A stretch of 45,166 bases of DNA. Origin: a virus. Below, piece by piece: positions 28,501-37,571 of the stretch. The translations under genes were made by a program, and so were the position numbers. The stretch is from the IMG/VR virus record IMGVR_UViG_3300044699_000097, positions 1 to 45,166 of that record; one strand, given 5' to 3'. Positions within the stretch are counted from its first letter, which is position 1. Every line of letters begins with the position of its first letter. The notes under the pieces were generated by a model. That model did not search any database. It was not told where the DNA came from and saw nothing but the letters and a program-made list of their open reading frames with translations.

Positions 28501-31500
28501 GGGCAGCTGACCCCGGCCGAGTTCGAGAAGGTGTTCGCCCGCCACGAGGCAGCGAACGTCGCCTTCAAGGATCTCACCGAACAGCTGGACCGAGCACAGA
28601 ACGGGCTGCTCACCCGCGGCGGCAAGACCGTCAAGGAACTGGAAGAGCAACTCGGCCCGCTGGGCAAGGAAGTGCAGGACGCGAACGCCGAACTGCAGCG
28701 GGTCTACGCCACGCAGAAGGAGAAGGGGCGTCCCTTCGAGCAGACGATCAACGGCAGGAAGGTGATGACTAACGCCGACACCGACCTGGTGCAGCAGGTC
28801 GGCACGGACAGGTGGGGACGTTCCCGCTACAAGGTGGGCGAGTGGCGCATCGAGCCAACGACACCCGTGACGGAGAAGGTGCCGACGGGACGGACCACCG
28901 GCCCGAAGTACACGCAGGAAGCGAAGCCCGCCGCTCGCAAGACCAACCTGGACAAGCCGATCAACTACCAGGTGAAGGACCCCGAGGACCTGTACACCAT
29001 CGCTCAGAACGCCGAGGGGCAGTGGACGGTCACGCCGAAGAAGGGCAGGAAGAAGCCGTCCCGTCCCTTCCGCACGCACTACGAGGCGGAGGAGCACGCC
29101 AAGGGGTTGATGGCCGACGAGTTGTCGAAGCGGCTCAACAAGCCCACCGGTCGCAGGCTCGGTCGCTACGAGAAGCGCACGCGCCCACGCTGGAACGTGG
29201 TCAGCCCCGAGGGTGACATCACCCATGCGACGGTGACCTTCGAGGCGGCGCAGGACTACGCCCTGGCCGGACACCTGGAAGACATGGAGGCTCCGGCCTT
29301 CTACTTCCACGGCTCGATGAACCCCATCGACGAGTTGCAGTCACGCAAGGGTGGCGTGTTCAGCAACCTTCACGGTCCTGGCCTGTACACCACGGAGAAC
29401 CCTCACCTCAGCAGGGAGTACCGCACCAAGGCGGGGTTCACGGGTGAGGGCGAGGTCTACCGGGTCTCCGGGCCGAAGGGCAAGCACCTCGATCTCGATC
29501 GCCCCCCGCCGTTGGATGCACGCGGAGCGATCAACGACGTGGTCGACAACGAGATCGCCAACCGGATCGGCCCGCGCCCCGAAGTAGTGGCGGACCCACC
29601 CGTTCCGGAGGGGCACGTCCGTATCTACGGCGGGCACAGCGATCCTCCAGGGTGGCACTCGGTTGCTCCTGACCCGACCGCCGTGGGGGACGAGTTCCTC
29701 AGCTGGGACGAGGCGATGGGGTCCTGGTTCACCACCGATCGCGACCGGGCAGCGCAAGGTTCAGGGCAGTACAGGCCGCAGGACACACTGCACTACCGCG
29801 ACATCCCCGTCGAACAGTTCGAGGCGTTGAAGGGCATGGCCGGTGTCCCGCCGAGCACCAGCAGCGTCTGGCCGGGTTGGTGCCGGACACCGACATCGTC
29901 ATCTCGGACGACATCTACTGGAACGCTCCGCAGGGCACCTCCTCGACCAGGGTCCCGACGTCGGAGATGCATGATGCCTTGGACGAGTTGTACGACTTCA
30001 TGGCTGAGGGTGGGAAGAAGACATCCGAGATCCTGCGCGGCTTCAAGGAGACCCTGCAGTACATGATCGGCCGCGGTGTCATGACCGAGGCCGAAGGCGA
30101 AGAGATCATGTGGAAGATCAACGACGCCCTGGAGGCCGAGGGCTACGTGGCACTGAAGGGCGTGGGCGGCGCGCTGATGGGCGGCGGTCGTGACCACAAC
30201 GTCAAGGTCTGGCTCGACCCCGGCAAGGTGACGATCAACGACGTGATGGACAAGCAGGGCAGCTACCTCGAAGCCCAGCGCGAACTGGCCAAGCTGCGTG
30301 GCGAGTTCGAGAACCTCGGCGGAGAGAACGCCTACCCCAACGGTGCTCCACCTCAGTACGGCACGGGTGCCAACGAGCCGATGAACAAGGGCCGGACGGC
30401 CACGCAGGCGTACCAGGACTACCGCGACTGGCAGATGGCCAAGGAAGCCGTCGAAGACCAGGAGTTGAAGTTCATCCGCGGCGGGGACTTCCACGAGGAG
30501 CAGCAGGCTCGCAACTGGGCGACGCACCAGGCGAACTACAACAACGTCCTTGCAGATGCAACGAAGGAGGAGCGGGCTGCGCTCGATGCAGCGAAGGCTG
30601 CTCGTGACACTCGGGCCGGACAGCGCGAGTCGATCGTCCGCTCCGGCCCCGACGTCGGCAGTCAGGTGTGGCCGTCCGGAACTGCAAGGCCCGGTCGACC
30701 GTGCAGAGCAGGCGCTGAAGGCCAAGGAAGCGAGCTTCACCCCGCCGCACTCCCCGCGGAAGGCGGGCAGAGGCTCGGCGCCTGGAGGAAGAGGAAGCCC
30801 GGCTGATCAAGTGGCACGAGCAGGGCAACATGACCACGGCTGCGTACCAGGCGGAGAAGAGGCGCCTCGCTGAACTGCGCTCCGACGCCATCGAAGAACT
30901 GACCGCGAACAACAAGGCCGGGATGTACACCAAGGCCGAGTACCGGGCGAAGCGGGCGCAGATCGACGTCATCTCGACGAACGACTTCCAGGATCTGGAG
31001 GAGCGCTTCTCCGGTCGACTGAACGACGAGGAGTTCACTCGGCGGATGCGGGTGATCCAGGACCGCAGGGAGAAGCTGCAGCTGGGCCCGAGGATCGCTG
31101 ACCCCGAGGCCACCCAGGCTGCTCTCGAAGCAGCACGCAAGCGCGTGGCCCTGAGTGACGTGGCCCCGAACCGTGGTCATCGGTCCCGACGACATCGGTG
31201 AGGGTGTGACCCAAGCCCGTCGTCGAAGGCGGGAAGCTGATCAAGTACACCGCCGGGGACTACGCGGTCGAGATGCCCCCGGTCAATCCGCTGCCCGGCG
31301 ACACCGCTGCGGACGTCCGGCGGTGGACCATCACCAAGGACCCGACGACGAAGCAGTGGAAGCTCAAGCGTCCCGGCGACACGGAGCCGGTCGTGAGTTC
31401 CGAACCCTGCGTGAGGCAGGGCGAGTACGCCCGAGACGATGCGGCTCGGTCACTCGCTCGCACCTCGGCCGAGCGTCGCCTGCTGCCTCCGGCCGAGCCG

Positions 31501-33741
31501 GGCAACTACATCGGGATGGCCAGCGGGCTGCAGCGGCAGGAGATGAGCGCAGCCGAGCAGGCGGCAGCGAGAAAGGCAGCCCAGCCCGGAGCGAAGGAGA
31601 TCATCTCCGCCGACGACTGGTTCAAGGCCAACGTCCGGGCAGCCACGCGTCCCGAGCGTGAGGCGTTCAACCGTTCCCGCGCCATCATCGAAGAGGCCAA
31701 GCCGGTCAGCCCTCGGTGGATGGAGCCGCTCGGTGGGTTCGGTCCCGAAGAGGAGCGCTTCGTCGAGCGGATCAAGACGCCACCGCAGCCCGCCGCGTTC
31801 GAGACCAAGGCCGTCTCCGCCGAGACCGGACAGCTGGCCTGGAGTGCCGACGCCGCGCACCGAGGCCGAGGCGGTGCAGTACCTGTCGTCGCAGATCTCT
31901 CCGGTGTCGGGGACGATCACGCCGGGCAGCGACCTGCACGACAAGGTGGTCAGGCCGTTCGAGGAGGCACGTGCCGCCGAGCAGAAGCTCGAAGCGGAGG
32001 CTCCCTTCCGAGGGGGCCAAGGTCAAGGCCCGGATCGACAAGTGGTGGGGTGCGCAGCGTGACGCTGAGGTTGGTGCCCTGTCGGAGAAGCACCACGTCT
32101 TCGAGAACCTGAAGACCGACCTGACCGAGCGCGAGTCCCTGCTGCGCAAGCGCAGCGAGGTGACCAAGCTGCGCGAGCGGTTGATGGCCGTGCCTCGTCG
32201 GCCGAACAACGACGACCTGATCGACGCCACCGAAGAGTTGCTGGCCATCGCCAAGGCCAACCCGAACCTGGACAACAACGCGCTCAACGCTGCCGAGTCC
32301 CTGCTGCACACGCACCTCGCTGCGCTGCAGGCACTCGAAGGTCCGAAGCAGTTGATGAACCAGGTCCAGTTCCTGAGCAAGCAGGCGGCGGACAAGAACC
32401 TCGACGACGTCAGCCGTGCCGTGCTCGACGACAGCTGGGATGCCATCCACAAGGGGCTGCTGGAGAAGGGCGATGTCATCATCGACTCCCGTCTGGCTGC
32501 CGCCATGCAGAACATGTACAACATGCAGAAGGCGCCGGGGATCGTCGGTCGTGGGTTCAAGATGTTCACGAACCTGTGGAAGACCTACGCCACCCTGAGC
32601 CCTGGCTTCATCGCTCGCAACGCGATGGGCGGCGTCTTCATGAACACCGCCGACGGTGTGCCGTTCGAGATCCAGACCAGGGCCGTCGGCCTGTGGAAGA
32701 AGTGGGAGCGTGGTGGGAAGCGTGGCTGATCAAGCAGCCGCGTCCGGTCCAGGAAGCCTTCGCCGCCACGTTCGCCTCCGGTGCCGGTGGTCGGGTGGCC
32801 GAGGCTGGCGTCGCAGGCAAGTCGCAGTACCGCATCTACAACAAGCTGTCGAACAACCCACTCACCCGCAAGATCCAGCGGGGCGGCGAGAAGGTCGAGG
32901 GTGCGCTGCGCCTGGCGATGGCGACGCACTCGATCGAGCGGGGTGAGACCGTCGCCGGTGCGGTCGATCGACTCGGCGGGTGCACTTCAACTACGCCGAG
33001 GTGTCCCAGCTGGACGAGTCGGCCAAGCAGATGATCCGTTCTGGACGTTCATGTCCCGCAACCTGCCGCTGCAGTACCAGGAGATGTTCACCAACCCGAG
33101 GGCGTACGCCGCCTACGGCCACGTGCAGCGCAACTTCTCACAGCCCGACGCAGAGAACACCCCGGCGTACTGGAAGGGGCTCGGCACCTGGCGCCTGCCC
33201 TTCGATCTCTCTCGGTCAACCTGCGCACTTCCAACCGGACTTCGGCTTCACTCGCGTGCAGTCCGACATCAACAACGTCACCGACACCCTCACCGGGAAG
33301 AACCCGCTGGCGTTCATGTCGTCGGTCAACCCTGGCTTCTCCGCTCCGCTCGACTCTGCCTACGGCAAGGACAGCTTCACCGGTCGGCAGTTCGGACCCG
33401 ATGACTTCGCCGAGATGAGCGGCCCGTGGGGCAGAGGTCGAGCAGGTCATCGCCTCGCTCGTCCCGGCCAGACCAACGAGCAGGGCCAGGTCTCGGAGAA
33501 CTTCCTGAACTTCATGCGCTCGATCAACCCGGTCGACGACCGCGTCAACCGTCTCGCTCCCGGTGCAGTCGGCGGCATCTCCGATCCCAAGCGCCTCGCT
33601 GAGTCGTGGTTCCGCTTCTTCGGTGGACCCTACCGCACGCTGTCACCCAAGCAGCAGGAGAACGAGGCGATGCGCCGGTACTACGCCCTGCAGGACGAGT
33701 ACAAGCGCCAGGGGGCGATGGCGCAGGAGCAGGCGTCATGA
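25537..33741 (+). CDS. Giant virion-associated polyvalent protein with ADP-ribosyltransferase-like segments, many frameshifts
   Basis: One coding trend runs for 8.2 kb without a convincing internal start and stop; joined across about sixteen one-base slips it gives about 2,730 residues. It begins with a proline-rich part, then long charged helices. At about 29295-29520 it has FYFHGSMNPIDEL, GLYTTENPHLSREY and EVYRVSGPKGKHLDLD, resembling the H-Y-E ADP-ribosyltransferase fold. At about 29600-29840 a second segment has VRIYGG, SWFTTDRDRAA and LHYRDIPVEQFEAL, resembling another such domain of phage polyvalent proteins. The C-terminus has PFWTFMSRNLPLQYQEMFTN, a motif of large phage ejection-type proteins. 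It is the last large gene of the structural operon and may enter the host with DNA. It might be two genes; no clear boundary is visible. Confidence 0.7.
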
Positions 33742-33772
33742 TGGGTACCAGTTCCACAACAAGGAGGAAGTA

Positions 33773-33991
33773 ATGGCCACGAGCACCACCACCGAAGTCG
33801 AGTCCACCGAGGAAGTCGAGCGCAACGAGGACGGCACCCTCGCGAACCCGACCGAGTCGGAGCAGGCACTCATCGACGCCCGGTCGGGCGATGTCGATCC
33901 GAGCGTCGACGCTCAGCTGGCGACGGGGGTGGCTCCTGCGTGGGCGACTGACCCGACGACCAACAAGAACGCCGCTCAGCGGTACGTCTGA
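33773..33991 (+). CDS. Small acidic protein
   Basis: A 72-residue protein with an excellent AAGGAGGAAG site at 33761-33770. It starts MATSTTTEVESTEEVERNED and is acidic throughout, ending TNKNAAQRYV. It ends with a TGATG junction to a membrane protein. No family recognised. Confidence 0.7.
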   Translation: MATSTTTEVESTEEVERNEDGTLANPTESEQALIDARSGDVDPSVDAQLATGVAPAWATDPTTNKNAAQRYV

Positions 33992-34170
33992 TGGTCGGCG
34001 TCGACGACGGCGTGGTGTCCGGGAACTTCACGTTCGCGGACATCATGTTCCTCGTCGCGTTCATCGTCTTCCTCGTCGGGGCGTTCCTCGCGTACGGGGC
34101 CAAGGCATTGTGGGCCACGCTCGTGGCCATCGGCTTGGCAGCGGTCAGCCTCGGGTGGTTCATGTTGTAG
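33991..34170 (+). CDS. Two-span membrane protein, holin-like
   Basis: A 59-residue protein with two hydrophobic segments ([17 protein letters not shown] and [20 protein letters not shown]) separated by YGAKA. Size and topology fit a small holin or other phage membrane protein at the end of the structural operon. Its last 11 bases overlap the end of the leftward collagen-like gene, so the two operons converge here. Confidence 0.6.
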   Translation: MVGVDDGVVSGNFTFADIMFLVAFIVFLVGAFLAYGAKALWATLVAIGLAAVSLGWFML

Positions 34171-34753
34171 TTGTGTCGACAGCGCACACGGTGATCAGCA
34201 GGTTCTGATCCTCGGGTTCGCGTTGATGCACGCTGACTTCTTCGAGGTGGAAACCGACAGGGCAGGACGGACCTACTGGTCCCGCCATTCCTGGGGGGCC
34301 AGTGGGTCCGGCCACTCCTGGCAGACCAGTGGCCCCCGGTTCTCCTTGCTGACCGGGCGGGCCAGCCGGTCCAGGCGGGCCTGTCGCTCCTGGCGGGCCC
34401 GTCGCGCCTGCCTCACCTGGCGCTCCATCTCTTCCCGGCGCTCCCGCAGGACCCGGCTCACCAGCAGGGCCGCGGGGACCGCCAACACCAGCCACACCAG
34501 CAGGACCCTGCCCACCGTCCTCACCGTCGACCCCGTCTGAACCAGCAGGACCTTGTCCACCGTCCGATCCTGGCACTCCCGCTGGTCCCTGTGGTCCGAC
34601 AGGACCTGGTGGACCTGGTGGCCCGACGGCGGGGATCGTGGTGACCGTGGTCGCTGGAACCAGTGGCGGTGCAGGCTCGGAGTTCTGCGTAGCCACACCG
34701 AGCGCCATCGCTGAGGCTGCCGAGCAGCACGCCAGGAAGACGATCGGGTTCAT
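34160..34753 (-). CDS. Secreted collagen-like protein
   Basis: A 197-residue protein. Residues 1-22 form a hydrophobic signal-like segment with CC at 9-10; then a T/P-rich spacer and about 38 G-X-Y triplets ([17 protein letters not shown] and on), closed by a globular end with two cysteines ([15 protein letters not shown] ... ITVCAV). Collagen repeats in phages are usually in fibres; here the gene is separate, has a signal-like start and lies in the lysis cassette. It may be exported to the cell surface or be a virion stalk. Start overlaps the upstream stop (ATGA). Confidence 0.75.
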   Translation of the reverse strand: MNPIVFLACCSAASAMALGVATQNSEPAPPLVPATTVTTIPAVGPPGPPGPVGPQGPAGVPGSDGGQGPAGSDGVDGEDGGQGPAGVAGVGGPRGPAGEPGPAGAPGRDGAPGEAGATGPPGATGPPGPAGPPGQQGEPGATGLPGVAGPTGPPGMAGPVGPSCPVGFHLEEVSVHQREPEDQNLLITVCAVDTTTT

Positions 34754-35001
34754 GGTTCTTCATCGTGGTCCGGCCTTCGTTCCAGGCTGCGGGCCATCGA
34801 GGTTCGACCAGCGAGCAGTCCGAGCAAAGCCCCCAGTGTGGTTGAGATGAGGTTGACCAGGATCGCCCCGGCCTGCGTGGTGTCAGCCTGAGGATCGCGG
34901 ATCTCGATGATCGCAACGGTGACCCCGGCGCCGACGATCGAGAGCCCGACGACCAACGTCAGGATCAGCACCATCAGTTCGATCACCGAGCGATCCCGCA
35001 C
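34750..35001 (-). CDS. Holin-like membrane protein
   Basis: An 83-residue protein with two hydrophobic segments ([20 protein letters not shown] and [20 protein letters not shown]) and a charged, arginine-rich C-terminal tail. It immediately follows the amidase endolysin, which is the classic holin place. The GTG at 35001 has no clear ribosome site; a start inside the first helix is less likely because it would remove part of the span. Confidence 0.7.
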   Translation of the reverse strand: MRDRSVIELMVLILTLVVGLSIVGAGVTVAIIEIRDPQADTTQAGAILVNLISTTLGALLGLLAGRTSMARSLERRPDHDEEP

Positions 35002-35011
35002 CCGACATCAG

Positions 35012-35942
35012 CTACGGATGATCCGGTAGAAGTCGCCCTCGACCACCGCCCGGTCGAGTCCTCGATCTCCTCGGGGTTGCCGAGCAGATGATGTCCCGCT
35101 TCAGCGTGTCCATCGACACCGGCTGCAGCTTGGTGTCAGGTGCGCTGGCGATGGTCGGTGAGGAACGGGTTGCCCTCCGGGCCGGGGCCGAACCACGTGA
35201 CGAACAGGTTGTGCACCGTGCCGTCAGCGAGCAACGGTCCCTGCCCGATGAACTGAGCGTTGCGACCGCTGACTCCGAGGATCACCGTGGCCATCTCTTC
35301 CTCCTGTGGGGTTGGGGGGTGCGTGCCTGCACGACGCACAGCTTCGTCACGGATCTCGCGGTAGTCCCACGTGCCCGAGGAGGTGACCGAGTGCGGCACC
35401 CACGGTCCCTGCACGGCGGTGTTGGTCGCTGGATCGATCTTCCTTGTCGGGGCATAGCCCTGGTGCGAGATCAGGTCGGTGACCTGGTTGCCGAACATCT
35501 CCGCCAACGCCTCGTTGCACCGGAAGTAGGCGTCGATCTGCACCTGCGGCCACGACTGCCCGACGCCGTTGTTCTGTGCCTCGATCCCCCACATCGTGGT
35601 GTTGCCCTGATCGACGGGGACGGTGCCCCGGCTGAACGTCGTCGGCCCGCCCTTACCTTGCGTGTTCGCTGCTCCGGCTGCGATCGGCCAGACAACACCG
35701 TCCCTGGCAAGGAGCATGTTGCCGATCGGTCGGTCCGGCGAACCGTTGATCATGTAGTTCAGATCGCTGTCGACCGAGGCGCTTGAGGCGGTGTGATGCC
35801 AGCAGACCGCCAACGGTGGAGCAGAGAACCCACCCGATGAGCGCGAGCGCCGTTCCCATCCCTCGTTGATGCTGTTGACTGCGCATGGCACTCCCGCCCC
35901 TTCGAGGACGTCGATCAACAGGTCGTAGTACAGGTGACCCAT
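35012..35942 (-). CDS. N-acetylmuramoyl-L-alanine amidase (endolysin), frameshifted end
   Basis: An Amidase_2-type enzyme that cleaves the bond between muramic acid and the first alanine of peptidoglycan. Visible zinc and catalytic features are VCWHHTAS (H49/H50), WGIEAQN (E121), ISHQGYAPTRKIDP (H160, K168, D170). The domain spans about residues 1-200; a C-terminal part (VILGVSGRNAQFIGQG ...) may bind the wall. Slips near 35135 and 35065 probably extend it to a TAG at 35012-35014 (about 310 residues). ATGA overlap with the gene upstream. It acts at host lysis. Confidence 0.9.
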
Positions 35943-36130
35943 CAGTCGCTCAACTCGCTGCGCAGCCTGTCGAGGTCGTCACGCAGACGTTCGAGCCGTT
36001 CGATGTACCAACCGTCGGGCCGGTCGATCAGCCAGTTCAACCGGCGGGCGAAGTTGAGCAGCCGCTGCCTCGGTGGATCGCTGGCGTCGTAGGCATCCTC
36101 GGGATCGGTGAGGTCGTTGTCCTCGGTCAC
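35942..36130 (-). CDS. Small charged coiled-coil protein
   Basis: A 62-residue protein, GTG start overlapping the previous TGA. After an acidic start (TEDNDLTDPEDAYDASDPP) it is one long charged helix (RLERLRDDLDRLRSELSD) with leucine spacing of a coiled coil. It is co-translated with the amidase by an ATGA overlap, so a role in lysis timing is possible but not shown. Confidence 0.65.
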   Translation of the reverse strand: MTEDNDLTDPEDAYDASDPPRQRLLNFARRLNWLIDRPDGWYIERLERLRDDLDRLRSELSD

Positions 36131-36282
36131 CGGGGCTTCCAGTCACGCTTGACCGCGGCGTTGGCTCCCTTGACCGCAGCGGCCGGGCTCTTGCCCGCCT
36201 TCTTCATCCCGAGGTACACGTGCTCCCACTGTCGCTTCTTCTTCGGCGTGTCCGCCTTCTTGGTGAACTCCTCGGCAGGCAT
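36127..36282 (-). CDS. Small basic protein
   Basis: A 51-residue protein starting MPAEEFTKKADTPKKKRQWE and ending ANAAVKRDWKPR, strongly basic. A GAGGAGG site lies just before the ATG and the stop overlaps the next GTG. Not recognised; could bind nucleic acid or be a lysis-cassette accessory. Confidence 0.65.
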   Translation of the reverse strand: MPAEEFTKKADTPKKKRQWEHVYLGMKKAGKSPAAAVKGANAAVKRDWKPR

Positions 36283-36291
36283 GGGTCCTCC

Positions 36292-36366
36292 TCAGATGCG
36301 ACGGACGAGCAGCACGATCAGGACGATGATCAAGATCAGCACGAGGAGCCCGCCACCGACGTACAT
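36292..36366 (-). CDS. 24-residue membrane micro-protein
   Basis: MYVGGG followed by an uninterrupted hydrophobic helix (LLVLILIIVLIVLLV) and RRI. A single-span peptide with inside-positive end. It is too short for most gene finders but sits in phase with the cassette, with good codon use and short spacing. It may assist lysis or membrane perturbation. Confidence 0.55.
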   Translation of the reverse strand: MYVGGGLLVLILIIVLIVLLVRRI

Positions 36367-36375
36367 GGACTGAGG

Positions 36376-36477
36376 CTAGTCCCTGCTCCCTGGCCAGGTC
36401 AGGAGCAGCCCGAAGCCGATGATGATGCACCACGCCGCGAACTCGCGAATGTATGAAGGGAACCAAATCTCCGCCAT
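36376..36477 (-). CDS. 33-residue membrane micro-protein
   Basis: MAEIWFPSYIREFAAW followed by CIIIGFGLLLTW and a short polar tail. One membrane span is likely. It is the first gene after the terminator at 36501-36529 and precedes the 24-residue membrane peptide by nine bases. Function unknown. Confidence 0.5.
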   Translation of the reverse strand: MAEIWFPSYIREFAAWCIIIGFGLLLTWPGSRD

Positions 36478-36500
36478 GACCTGATTCTGGACAAAGAAGA

Positions 36501-36529
36501 AGCCCCCCAGCGCTGGGCGCTGAGGGGCT
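36501..36529 (-). terminator. Leftward terminator hairpin
   Basis: On the minus strand a 12-base stem AGCCCCTCAGCG with its partner (one mismatch) and loop CCCAG is followed by TCTTCTTTG. This ends the unit containing the zinc proteins at 36535-37546 just after the stop of the gene at 36535. Confidence 0.75.
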
Positions 36530-36534
36530 GTTCT

Positions 36535-36729
36535 TCAGTCCTCCATTTCCTGCTGCATCACGTCGTAGGCACACATCTCACACATGTCCCCGTCGGTGGC
36601 TCGCCAGTACTGGCAGACCACACAGACCGGAACCTCGTTGCCGTTCTGGTCTGTGTACGTCGGCTTCTCCCTGTCTCGTGCTCGCTGTCTGATCGCTTCG
36701 ATGCGGTCACTCCATCCGAGTGCGCTCAC
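36535..36729 (-). CDS. Zinc-ribbon-like small protein
   Basis: A 64-residue protein (GTG start) with MSALGWSDRIEAIRQRARDR and then CVVCQYWRATDGDMCEMC, two CxxC pairs 11 residues apart. The start is preceded by AGGAG and by the leader word AACCAAC. Its GTG overlaps the upstream stop (GTGA). Probably binds zinc; role unknown. Confidence 0.7.
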   Translation of the reverse strand: MSALGWSDRIEAIRQRARDREKPTYTDQNGNEVPVCVVCQYWRATDGDMCEMCAYDVMQQEMED

Positions 36730-36854
36730 TTCCTCTCCTTGTTGGTTGCTGGGCATGACGCCTTGTGGATTCGCAGCACCGCCTCGATCGACATGCCACG
36801 GGGTGCACGAACCACCCCGTGGCAGTCACCACAGACGGCTTGCTGACCGGTCAC
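36726..36854 (-). CDS. Small Cys/His protein
   Basis: A 42-residue protein: CGDCHGVVRAPRGMSIEAVL then RIHKASCP. One CxxC plus H and C could form a single zinc finger. The GTG follows GGAGG and overlaps the preceding stop. Part of a chain of cysteine-rich mini-genes. Confidence 0.6.
   Translation of the reverse strand: MTGQQAVCGDCHGVVRAPRGMSIEAVLRIHKASCPATNKERK
36741..36747 (-). promoter_or_regulatory. AACCAAC leader word
   Basis: On the minus strand AACCAAC is followed by AAGGAGAGG and a GTG start 12 bases on (gene at 36535-36729). One of seven copies ahead of leftward starts. Confidence 0.65.
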
Positions 36855-37053
36855 CTGCCTCCGAACAGCAGGTCGAGCCGAGCGGGGATGACCCTCGTGT
36901 CGTTGCACGTGTTGCAGCAACGGTCACCCTCCCCGCCGAGCGGATCAGGGTTGTGCCCGTAGCCGCCCGGCTCGTCGTGCCACGGCGCGTGCCACGGTTC
37001 GCACGGCTCGCCGCACAGGCAGCATGGCGGGACCGAGTTCCGGGGCGCTCACT
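36851..37053 (-). CDS. Cysteine-rich small protein, one frameshift
   Basis: The clear part reads PPCCLCGEPCEPWHAPWHDE and DRCCNTCNDTRVIPARL, eight cysteines and several histidines, ending FGGR. No start lies in that frame; one extra C near 37040 would separate it from the GTG at 37053, which has AAGGAG upstream. About 66 residues. The CCxC...CCxxC pattern is that of a treble-clef or zinc-ribbon protein; I recall similar mini-proteins in actinophages. Confidence 0.6.
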
Positions 37054-37546
37054 CCTTCACCTCCGCCAGCTGCTTGGCCAGGTCGGTGCACTCGCCCATG
37101 ACGTAGGCCCAGTCCTTGTACGCCCTGGCCACGCGCCATACGACGGCTCGACGTCGAAGAGCCGGCTTGCTCTCGGCCTTGAGCCGCTCGTTCATCTTGC
37201 GCATGTCGGCGTCCATCCTCGGCGTGACGTCACCGAAGTGGGCGCAGTCGAAGCCGAACCACCAGATCTCAGCCTCACGCCCATCCTCGGGGATGTGGCA
37301 GATGTCGTTGTCCTCATCACAGGCAGCTGCGTAGGTCAGCCCACCGTGGACGTCGACGTGGATGACGTCGACGTCGTTGTAGTCCCTGCCGTGCCACGGG
37401 TGCGACGGCGGGACACCGACGTAGCCGCACAGTGCGCCACTCGGGCCGCGGTTGATCATGCAGTCGAGACCAGTGGTGGGATCGACCCACACCGCATGGT
37501 CCTCCTCGTTGTTCCAGGGGCCTTCGCCCCAGTCTTCGTGGTTCAT
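37049..37546 (-). CDS. Conserved phage protein with HGGLTYA and WWFGFDCAH motifs
   Basis: A 165-residue protein, ATG 37546 preceded by GGAGAG and the AACCAAC leader; a longer in-frame ATG at 37579 is less likely because it reads through the leader. Motifs: ALCGYVGVPPSHPWHGRDY, VDVHGGLTYAAACDED, IWWFGFDCAHFGD. I recognise this pattern from many phage genomes, where function is unknown. A C-terminal basic helix follows. Confidence 0.75.
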   Translation of the reverse strand: MNHEDWGEGPWNNEEDHAVWVDPTTGLDCMINRGPSGALCGYVGVPPSHPWHGRDYNDVDVIHVDVHGGLTYAAACDEDNDICHIPEDGREAEIWWFGFDCAHFGDVTPRMDADMRKMNERLKAESKPALRRRAVVWRVARAYKDWAYVMGECTDLAKQLAEVKE

Positions 37547-37555
37547 CTCTCTCCT

Positions 37556-37570
37556 TGGTTGTTGGTTGTT
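37556..37570 (-). promoter_or_regulatory. AACCAAC leader word
   Basis: On the minus strand an AAC/CAA-rich stretch with AACCAAC leads into AAGGAGAGAG and the ATG at 37546 of the HGGLTYA-family gene. Confidence 0.65.
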
Positions 37571-37571
37571 G

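Noticed and set aside
25537-33741. N4-like virion RNA polymerase, suggested by giant size and hairpin-type repeats
   Set aside because: I see none of the T7-like polymerase motifs (no R...K.......YG helix, no HD motif) in any of the joined frames.
34160-34760. Plus-strand arginine/serine-rich frames opposite the collagen-like gene
   Set aside because: They are the complement of G-X-Y repeats and have no ribosome site; the minus-strand reading has a signal-like segment and proper overlap.
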